Shown piece after piece: positions 55,363-64,000 of a stretch of DNA of 64,000 nucleotides (positions within the stretch are counted from its first letter, which is position 1; each line of letters starts with the position of its first letter). The translations under genes and the position numbers were made by a program. The DNA comes from Sorghum bicolor. Its lineage: Eukaryota > Streptophyta > Magnoliopsida > Poales > Poaceae. The notes beneath the pieces were generated by a model, which was given only the letters and a program-made list of their open reading frames with translations, was not told the origin of the DNA and searched no databases. The DNA lies in the NCBI RefSeq assembly GCF_000003195.3, contig NC_012873.2, positions 1,821,894 through 1,885,893 of the forward strand. Reading direction: 5' to 3'.

Positions 55363-56553
55363 TGTATGTGAGGTATGAAGATCTGACGTTCTAAATGCTC
55401 TCAAATGAGTCTGTTTTATTACAGGGTTCTTAACTTGATTTTTGACATTCAGAAGAAAGTTTCAATTAACAAATGATATATGACAGCTAAAACACACAAT
55501 ACAAATCTGCTACTGAGCCTCTCTTCCCTAGCTTAAGTTATGGATCCTTAACATACTCGAGTCAACCACATAGCCAGCCGTTATGGTCTTGGTCCTGGCC
55601 CAATATTCTTATTTCGAATTAGAGTTACTTGATGGGTCTGGATCCTGTTCATACTGACTTACCCGTGTGAGGCCTTAAAAGGAATTAAGATTTTAGAAAT
55701 GCATCTCGTTTTTAACCATGGACTCAGCCATAGAACTTTTTTTAACAAACTCAGCAATATAACTTTTGCTCTGCCCCTGGTGTTTATGAATGAGAAACTT
55801 AAGCATGAAACTATGGAAATGGTATGTGTGGCATGTGGATTGGTGTACTAAAGCCTGCATCTGTTTAGTAGACTGTCTGATACTGCTCTTTAACTTGGTG
55901 TTTACTTGTGTTTAGGTCGTACATACCAACCTGGGATGTTAACAGTCCTTAGAAGATTGTTGTAACCTACTGTTTCTACGTGTTGATGTGGGAGTAAGAG
56001 CTGTTGCTACAAATACATGATGTCTTTTGTAATACTTTTTTTTTTGCTTCTTTTTCTTTGTGTTGGTGATCAAATGACCCGATTCAAGGGAAATAGCGAT
56101 TTTGCCTCTAGAATTTCTGAAAATTCATCTTTTTAATGTAGAATAGCTGGAAATTCAATACGATCACAGTTCCCGAAACTGCTAGTTACATTTGTCAATA
56201 CCTGTATTGGGACCTGGATTATTGTATAGAGCTATAAACTTGCATTGACATTTTTTGGGTGGGGTTCATACATATTTTAAGCACTGGCTGCACCAGTTGT
56301 TCGTTTGTATGGTACATGGCCATTATGCGGTTCTGTAACTCGCAAAACTTTATGTCATCGACTTGTATTTTTTGTTCCCTCTTTCATCTGAAATTAGTAT
56401 CTGGTCTATAAAGTTGTAATGCCTTTTGCACCATATTGCAGCAGGAATTTATTTATCCTGTACAAATATTGTTTGGTTAAAGCGAAGCTTAATAATCAAT
56501 AGTTTGGACTTTTTGAGGACTCTCGTGTCATCAGAGATCAGACTCGTCATCTC
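55363..56553. other. SAC9 3' region and intergenic sequence
   Basis: The 3' untranslated region probably starts at 55,363. No further gene was seen. Confidence 0.5.
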
Positions 56554-56799
56554 AGGCCTGGTTTAGTTCACCCTGAAAACCAAAATTTTTTTTATGATTC
56601 CACGTCACATCAAATTTTGAAGCACATGCATGAAGCATTAGATATAGACGAAAATAAAAACTAATTGCACAGTTTGTCTATAAATCACGAGATGAATTTT
56701 TTGAACCTAGTTAGTCTATAATTAGATAATATTTGTTAAATAAAAACAAAAATACTACAGTATCGAAATCTAAAATTTTTTCGCAACTAAAGAAGGCCT
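56554..56799. mobile_element. MITE, third copy of the TTTAGTT family
   Basis: The left end is AGGCCTGGTTTAGTTC; the right end read inwards is AGGCCTTCTTTAGTTGC. It contains the core gagatgaattttttgaacc. 246 bp. Confidence 0.75.
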
Positions 56800-56867
56800 C
56801 AGCCGACGTGTCTTCCATCTGTGACTTGTGCACGCCGGAATGGAGCTCAAGAATACCGGGTTCTCCC

Positions 56868-57243
56868 CAGTGGCGGAGGACGAAATATATTTGAGGTATG
56901 GCGAGTTGATATATAGCTTCAACCGAATAGTAATGAACGAACAACAATTAATCAAGAGGCAGTATGTTTCATTTTCTGTGCTCTCGGTTAAAAAATAATT
57001 AAATAATAAACAACTGAACAAAAAGTAACTTAAATAGGTTTGTAACTGTGTGATCTTGGCATCTTGCAACTTGCAGGGCTAGAGCGGCAACACCAGGCCT
57101 CCAACAGTGTTCGTATGAATGACTATATATATTGATTATTTGACCACAAAACACTAGAATGGCGTCTAATTTGCAAGGGCATACGCAGCGGAGCTGAGGT
57201 ATGGCGAGGGCCATACCTCGCCCTACCGAGTCCTCCGCCACTG
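56868..57243. mobile_element. hAT-type MITE with perfect 8-bp target duplication
   Basis: Termini CAGTGGCGGAGGACG and CGAGTCCTCCGCCACTG are inverted repeats. Both sides carry GTTCTCCC (56,860-56,867 and 57,244-57,251), the 8-bp duplication typical of hAT elements. 376 bp, no transposase. Confidence 0.85.
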
Positions 57244-57495
57244 GTTCTCCCGGCTCCATGGAGCTGGTTAGGAAGCACCAGAATGAACGACCTTAAAAAA
57301 ATATATATATCATAGCCTAGCATGGGAAGAATGCATTCAAGGACTTCACCTTGCGACTCGTGACCTTGCAGGATAAAGTAAAAATTGCTCTTTGAGCTGT
57401 GATTAAAAAAAATTGCTCTTTGAACTGTTGGATGTGCATCGCGATACATGCTACTTGTGAGAACGGTTGGATGACATTATAATACGTGGACAATA

Positions 57496-57751
57496 CTCCC
57501 TCCATCCCAAATGGTAAGTCATTCCAAGAATCTTGGAGAGTCAAACTTTTCAAAATTTAACCAAATTTATATGATAAAATAATAATAATTATAATACTAA
57601 TTAAATATTATTAGATTTTTTCTTAATTATATTTTCATAGTATACTCACGTTACGTTACAAATCTTAGTATTTCACTTTATAACTTTGGTCAAACGTGAA
57701 AATGCTTTAACTCTCCAAGATTTTTGGAATGACTTACAATTTAGGATGGAG
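57496..57751. mobile_element. Stowaway MITE
   Basis: The left end is CTCCCTCCATCCCAAATGG; the right end read inwards is CTCCATCCTAAATTG. It is flanked by TA. 256 bp. Confidence 0.88.
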
Positions 57752-58429
57752 TATATCACAATGCATATCACGTGGTGAATTACCAGTTTATTAGGCCGAG
57801 CTATGATTTTCTATTTTAAAGGTTGACTAAATCTTGAATTTAATCATTCATTTTTATCAACTCTCTTGGAGTTGCTTTTAGCACCTGTTCGGAACAATTT
57901 TGGATTCCAAAACTGTAAAATAGGAGCCCCGAACAAATTACGCGCACATGCTGAACTGGAAACTACTGCTTGGATGATCAGTTTTCTCTTTTGTGTATCA
58001 GAGAAAATTCTGTCCGCCTGAGGTGGAGATCGGCGTATTTGATATGACAGTCTGCGTTGATGAATCGGTGATGCAAAGCGATCTGACTGCCCACGAAAAA
58101 AATCGGTGAACCATCCCTACTGAAATACGGTGGGGATTGGAACCTCGAAGAGAGTAACAAACGAATATTGAATAATGTCTATGAAACGGTGATGCAGGTG
58201 GCCACGAGAATTAAAGACGACATAGAGCAAAGAACAAGAGCGTTTTAATAGGGAGTTTTTCTTTCTTGCTGTTGTACCGACTGGACTGTTTTTGGTCCTA
58301 TTTGTACATAAAACACTTTTCTACTTCAGTTCTTAATTGAACGACAAAGCTCCTGCCATTTTTTCAAAGAAAGAAATACGGTGGGGATGTATGGCTGACG
58401 TGTCGTCCATAAGCCATGTATTGTAAAAA
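57752..58429. other. Intergenic stretch, no gene seen
   Basis: No coding signal. Confidence 0.4.
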
Positions 58430-58620
58430 TAGTAACCACAAAAGAAATAAAATAAAAAACATAAAAATGAAAAGAATAAAAAAACCACATGAAACAAAAA
58501 TAAAAAAATTGAATCATGGAAAAATAGTAAGAAAAAGAACCAAAATAAAAGAAGAAAAGAAATAAGATAAAAAAGTAAGATAAAAATAAAAAGATAAAAA
58601 GATAAAATTATTGTTATTGT
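58430..58620. repeat. A-rich tract resembling the reverse complement of the 12-kb T-rich tract
   Basis: Runs of aaaaataaaaag and aagaaaagaaataag. Read on the other strand it shows the TTTCTTTTATTTT pattern of 12,036-13,080. Confidence 0.55.
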
Positions 58621-58845
58621 AGCACAACCACTATCCAAAATCGCTTGAAGAAGTTATTTAATCGGTTTAGAAAGAATAGAAAATCTGATTTTTATTTCAA
58701 GGGATGAAATAATTCACCCGGTGTAGTTGAGGGTTACATAGACTTATTCCAGGCCAATTTTCTTCGGGCGAGGCTTCTTTCACCAACCGAACAGAAAGGA
58801 GCTAGTCAAACTAGAAGACCCATTTGGTCAACGTCAACGATAAAG

Positions 58846-58892
58846 CCCATTGGGCCTACGGACTGATAGTATGGGCCTCGGCCCAGTTTGTA
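58846..58892 (+). promoter_or_regulatory. Site II (TGGGCC/GGCCCA) cluster before VPS8
   Basis: The sequences cccattgggcctac and tatgggcctcggcccag give three TGGGCC/GGCCCA motifs in 40 bp, about 110-150 bp before the ATG. Such motifs bind TCP factors and are common in promoters of plant housekeeping genes. Confidence 0.55.
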
Positions 58893-58996
58893 CTCGTAAG
58901 TAGCGCAGTCATCATCAGTAACGAACAGACGCATTGCGCAAAAAAGCTCGCAAGCAGCGCAGAACCTTGGACGCGAAGGCGTCGACGTCGACCCCG

Positions 58997-61900
58997 ATGC
59001 CGGCGTCGTCGTCGCCGGCGATGGCGTCGCAGCATGCCCCGCCGCGGCGGGAGCTGGACCTTGACGCTTTCCTCCCTTCCTCTCCGACCTCCTCCGCGTC
59101 CTCCGACGCCGACGCGGCCGACCCCGACCACCGCCGCGCCGTCGACGACCTGCTCCGCCTCCTCTCCTCCTCAGACTCGGACTCCGACTCCGAGGAGTCC
59201 ATCCGCATCCCCAGCACCAGCAGCAGCAGCCGGACGCTGTCCCGCGTCCAAGCCCCTGCGCCGCCTCCCGCTGAGCCCTCGCCGTTGCCTTCCCCGTCCC
59301 CGCCCCCGAGGAGATCCGCATCGGCCTCGCCGTCGGAGACCCTCTCCTCCCTCGTCGCGAGAACCTTCTCGAGCAACGGCGCTTCCTCGTCGTCCAAGCC
59401 CCTCCCCTCGCTCTTCCGGGGCGTCCGCCCCAGCCCCAAGCCCGGCGCCGCACTTGCCGCTGCCGCCGCGGCGTCCCGCGCGGTCCTCACCCCGCACGCT
59501 GCTGCCATCAAGTCCCGCCGATCACTCTCGGCGCCCGTGGAGAAAGTTCTGGAGGAAGAGGGGAGTGGCTCCAAAGACTCCAAGGAGCTTCCTTCCACTG
59601 GGAGCTTGGAAGCACAGGCAGAAGAGAAGGGTAATTCGGAAGCGGTTGCTGAGGCGACCGATCAAACTTCAGGTGAGAGTGTGGGTACGGAATTGGGAGA
59701 GGATGAACAGGCAGAAGTGGGAGGTGAAGAGAATGCTGAGGCTATAAAGCTGGTGGAGGCAAGTTCTCTGGACTCTGTAGGCTCTGTTGTTGTGGAGGAT
59801 TCCACTGGGCATGAGCAAGATGATGATGTCAATTTGGCGGAAACCAACCAAGTTGGGAATCAAATTGAGGCTGTCAATGAGGAAAATGGGGATGACCAAA
59901 TTGGAGATGATAATCATGTGCAATCAGGTCAGGATATGGATCTAACTGGGGTTGTTTATGAGGAAAGTTCTGATGATGAACATGTTGAAAGATCTGACAA
60001 TATCATGGAAGAACAAGTGGAATCTGGGAGCTTAATTGATAAAGTGATTGAAGAGAGGGTAGGGCAGCTGGAGGCCAGCAGGAAGGCTGAGAAGAATGCA
60101 GAGAAGAAGCTGAAGGTGTCAATGAAACCATTGGAGTGGGCAGAGGAGCTTGAGAAGAGGCAGGCCTCGTTTGGTCAGCACTGGGAGGAAGGAGCAGCTG
60201 CACAGCCCATGCAACTGGAGGGAATCGGAAAGGGTCCACCAGCTATCGGTTACATGCAAATTGAGATGGACAACCCAGTGACTCGTGCCATGTCCTCACC
60301 ATCGTTTAGGTCAGACCATGGCTCTCCGCAGGTGCTGGCTGTTCATAGGAGCTATCTAGCGATGGGCACATCAAAAGGTGCTGTCATCGTCATTCCAAGC
60401 AAATATTCCATTCATCAAGCTGATGATACAGATGCAAAGGTTAGTCATTGGTGCTGGAGTGAATAAGGCATGTTTGCTTCACACTAATTGGTATTGTTGT
60501 ATATTTTGACTTAAAGATGGACATATTTATTATGCATTATTTTGGAAGTTCGAGATTGTTCTTTCAAAAACATTTGTTGCTGGATATCACTATATCATTT
60601 GGTGTCAACTTACTGGAAGTGTTGACTTTCTTAATTTCTTGTCTTAAGGAATATAAACAGGAAGGGACATTGCTATATTTCTGTTTCTGCAACAGCTCTA
60701 ATGTTGCATTTGTCCATAATTCTGTAGATGAGTTCTTGTGATCAGAATAGCACTTGCACCTCTAAGAATTAAGTCGAACTGACTCTGAATGTGGTTTGCT
60801 GCCAAAAATATAGTGTCCCTTACTGCACCAAAATCTGATACAAAGACAACATTTAGGTAGAGTTTGCAGAAGTATATCAGATTCTAAATTTGAATTAGAA
60901 TATGCAACAAGTTCTTGTGAGGAAGCTGCTTAGGGAAGTCCATTGTTTGTTGTGCCCTTTTAGTGGACACCATACATCATGGTGTCATTGGAACATCACA
61001 TTGTTTTCTCTTTCTTTCTCGCTAATTGAAATGCTATTATTTTTTCTTCAAAGGTAACACATTGAGTTGAACCAATGGCTGCACATATAAATCTGAGAAA
61101 CCCATATGCAAAATCTTGTTCGACGAACTTGGATAAACCAATACCTGTTCCAGTTTGGTGGCTTAAAATTTCTATAAATTATGTGAATCACTTTGAGGGT
61201 ATAAACACTTTTTCAAAAAAATTTCAGATGCTGTTCTTTTGGAACCAAGGCGAGAAGACTCAATCACCAGTGACTGCCATGTGCTTTAACCAACAAGGGG
61301 ATCTTCTTCTAGTAGGATATGGTGATGGTCATATGACAATTTGGGATGTACAGAAATCTGCAGCAGCAAAAGTTATATATGGCGAGCATACAGCACCAGT
61401 AGTGCATGCTTGTTTTATCCGCCAATCTAAAGCCATCACTGGGGATTCAAAGGGGGTAGTTCTATTGCACACGTTTTCCATTATCCCCGTAATTAATCGT
61501 TTGACTGTCAAGGGAACTCAGGTATGAAGAAACATCATTTTACTCTACTGTGCTCACTAGTTTTCGTGTTGAACATGTGGTCTGACAAAACCTTGCTACA
61601 ATTTGACAGCGCCTTTTTGATGGGAATACTGGAATTGTGCTATCAGCCTGTCCTCTTGTTATGGATGAATCTTTTGGTTTTAGTAACTCATCTGCCCAGG
61701 GAAATCAGACAACTTCCTCCAGTGGTGGTCTTGGTAGCATGATGGGTGGTGTTGTTGGAGGTGTGGTTGGAGTAGATTCTGGATGGAAGTTTTTCAATGA
61801 AGGCTCTTCTCCAATGGAGGATGGTGTTGTAGTCATGTTTATTATGCATCAACATGCTCTTGTGGTATGAACCAGTTATGATTTTGGAAACATGTTCTGT

Positions 61901-64000
61901 GATTTTAGTAGCTATTACATGTGTCATGAATTCTTATAATGAGCGTAATATTCTATTGTTTTCCTGTTAGGTTAGACTCCGTACCAATATTGACCATGTT
62001 GACCATATTGAGACCTTCTCTAGACCAGATGGAGCACGTGAGGGCTCCATCGCGTATGCTGCTTGGAAATACACATCATCTTTGAATGAATCATCATCAG
62101 TAGGTAAAGTAGGCCTTCTTTCATGAGCGTTGGTGCTTTCTTTAATGTGTATTTCAATTTTTGGGGACTAAAGTGATGATGATGATGCTATAGATGAAGA
62201 ACGAGTGTCATGGTTAGCACTTGCATGGGACCGTCAAGTCCAAGTTGCAAAGTTTGTTAAATCTAAGATATTTAAACACAAGGAGTGGAAGCTTGATAGC
62301 GCAGCTGTTGGTGTTGCCTGGTTGGATGACCAGGTATGCAAAAGTTTCTTTTCTGCTATTCATTAAATATCTTCTCTACTTGGCAACAAATTAAATTACT
62401 CTCTTTTCTCTTCAGATGTTAGTTGTCCTTAATTTGAGAGGGCAGCTCTGTTTATTCTCTAAAGACGGCAGTGAGCTTCGCAGAACTACCTTTGTTCCTG
62501 ATGGCCTTCTTTTTGATGACACAATATTGCACCATGCACATTTTTTTAACAGGTTTGGTAACCCGGAGAGGCATTTTAACAGTTCAGTAGCAGTAAGAGG
62601 TGCTACAGTGTATATTCTTGGGCCATCTTTTCTCACGGTTTCCCGACTTCTTCCATGGAAAGAGCGAATTGAAGCACTAAAGAGGGCCGGCGATTGGATG
62701 GGTGCACTAGACATGGCAATGAGGCTTTATGATGGTCAGACACAGGGTGTTGTGGATCTCCCAAGAACAGTTGATTTGATTAGAGAAGCCATAATGCCTT
62801 ACCTAGTAGAGTTGCTGCTGTCATACATAAGTTATGTTTTTGAGTATATCTCGATTGCACTGTCAAATCATACTGGAAAAGGGGGAGAATCAGATGTTCT
62901 AATAGAGGCAGATCGATCCCTGCTTACACAAAGAGATGAGCAGTACGCTCGTGTAGGAGGAGTTGCAGTTGAGTATTGTGTCCACATTGGACGTAATGAT
63001 ATCCTTTTTGATACAGTCTTCTCTAAGTTTGTTGCTGCACAAAGTGGAGGTAGGCTTATTCTAACTCTCTCTCAGTAGAAGCAGTAACATTTCCTTTTGA
63101 AAATTCTGAACTATATTATTCATGCCTTGTGAAACACTAAACATGTAGTATGTCCTATAGATCATTCCATCATATGATCTTTGTTGAACTTTTCACATGA
63201 AACACAGAACCATCGAAAGATATTTTCATGCTTCTGATCTAAGCTGTCCACTTTTAATGAATCCCTTTTGAAATCTGAACCAATGCAGAAGGTTTTCCAT
63301 CTTCCTACTTGTGCTATTATATTTTTGTGGCGCATTAGCCTTATTTTTTTTTCTGTCTTGGAATATTTTGAACACCCCTGACACCCCCCCCCCCCCCCCC
63401 ACACACACACAGTCACACACCCCTGGAATACGCAGGAGAACTGTGTATTATTTCATTAAGAAGAAATAGTGCAAAAAATTAAAGACAACACACACTCACC
63501 ATGCATGTGCACTCTCTCTCTCTCTCACCACTGGCTTAGGCTTGGAACATATATTCTGACTTATGTTTAAAATTTCATCAGATTATATGTATTTGTAGTC
63601 TCTATATTAGATAAACATTGCATATGTAAACATACTTGCAGGCTTATGGGACAGTGCATGTACATGTATCTGTTGTTAAACTGTTGCTAACTTGAAAAGT
63701 TTGACATAACATGATAACAGGTATGTTTCTGGAGGTGCTAGAGCCCTATATATTGAAGGATATGCTTGGTTCTCTGCCCCCTGAGGTGAGCATCATCTGG
63801 TTGTGTACTAGTGCTAGAATAACAATCTGTAAATGAATATGCATATAATTCAATTGTACTTGTAGATCATGCAAGCACTAGTGGAACATTATAGTGGCAA
63901 AGGATGGTTGCAGCGAGTTGAACAATGCATCCTTCACATGGATATTTCTTCATTGGACTTTAATCAGGTATAGGAAATATTTTTAATTTGTTTATGTGAC
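58997..64000 (+). CDS. VPS8: VPS8, CORVET tethering complex subunit (5' part; continues off the right edge)
   Basis: Exons: 58997-60439, 61228-61521, 61610-61864, 61971-62103, 62194-62333, 62416-63049, 63721-63785 and 63866-63967, giving 1,022 codons in frame. I start at ATG 58,997; a second in-frame ATG at 59,021 is possible. The N-terminus (1-330) is Ser/Pro- then acid-rich and probably disordered. A WD40-like beta-propeller follows (SPVTAMCFNQQGDLLLVGYG and MTIWDVQKSAAAKV; ITGDSKGVVLLHTFS). Then come the VPS8 middle region (RLLPWKERIEALKRAGDWMG, ALDMAMRLYDGQTQGVVDLP) and the start of the clathrin-repeat-like part (QALVEHYSGKGWLQRVEQCI). In yeast and plants VPS8 binds the Rab5-type GTPase and tethers endosomes. 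The frame is intact throughout; the C-terminal RING lies outside the window. Confidence 0.93.
63383..63420. repeat. Poly-C and CA microsatellite in a VPS8 intron
   Basis: A run of about 17 C is followed by ACACACACAC. A separate CT repeat lies at about 63,512-63,526. Confidence 0.9.

Noticed and set aside
58806..59598. Minus-strand Arg/Gly/Ser-rich frames over VPS8 exon 1
   Set aside because: Antisense shadows of a GC-rich Ser/Pro coding exon.

Overview
This is nuclear DNA from a grass, most likely a panicoid (sorghum, Miscanthus, sugarcane or maize relative). The evidence is the spliced plant genes, the TE mix (Tat-type Ty3/gypsy, Ty1/copia, a CACTA element with TTTGCCGAG subterminal repeats, Stowaway and hAT MITEs) and grass-type potato-inhibitor-I genes. 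I used no database; the genus is an inference.

Layout. 1-11,183: most of a Tat-lineage Ty3/gypsy retrotransposon on the minus strand. Its gag-pro-RT-RNaseH-integrase genes are broken at several points. Downstream of pol, in antisense, it carries a five-exon plant-mobile-domain (PMD) gene. The far LTR lies off the left edge. It sits in a fragment of a hAT/ZMYM1-like gene (11,184-11,580). 12,036-14,702: a 1-kb T-rich tract, a GC-rich TIR element and a MITE. 15,459-21,002: a Ty1/copia element plus a truncated tandem copy that shares its LTR. 24,388-30,283: a CACTA transposon with TAG target duplications. It keeps a TNPA-like gene but has only the C-terminal part of the TNP2 transposase.

Threaded between these elements (14.9, 22.8, 32.2 and 36.7 kb) are four damaged copies of a potato type I serine-protease inhibitor gene. 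They look like an old tandem cluster split apart by transposons. A subtilase fragment and a rearranged 366-bp duplication lie at 37.7-40.4 kb.

41,071-64,000 is gene territory. A SAC9-type phosphoinositide phosphatase gene (ten coding exons, 1,622-residue frame) contains two in-frame TGA codons. Its last intron holds an intact, apparently very young Ty1/copia element in antisense. Three MITEs follow, then a VPS8 (CORVET subunit) gene that runs off the right edge. SAC9 and VPS8 both act in phosphoinositide-dependent endomembrane traffic, but plant genes are not organised in operons and nothing here shows coordinated control.

The least expected signals are: the intron-bearing antisense PMD gene inside a retrotransposon; an element-wide excess of the hexamer ATCGGC/GCCGAT (about 88 by eye in 11.2 kb); two matching hairpins between the convergent PMD and pol genes; the decaying inhibitor cluster; and the two-stop SAC9 gene hosting a young copia element.
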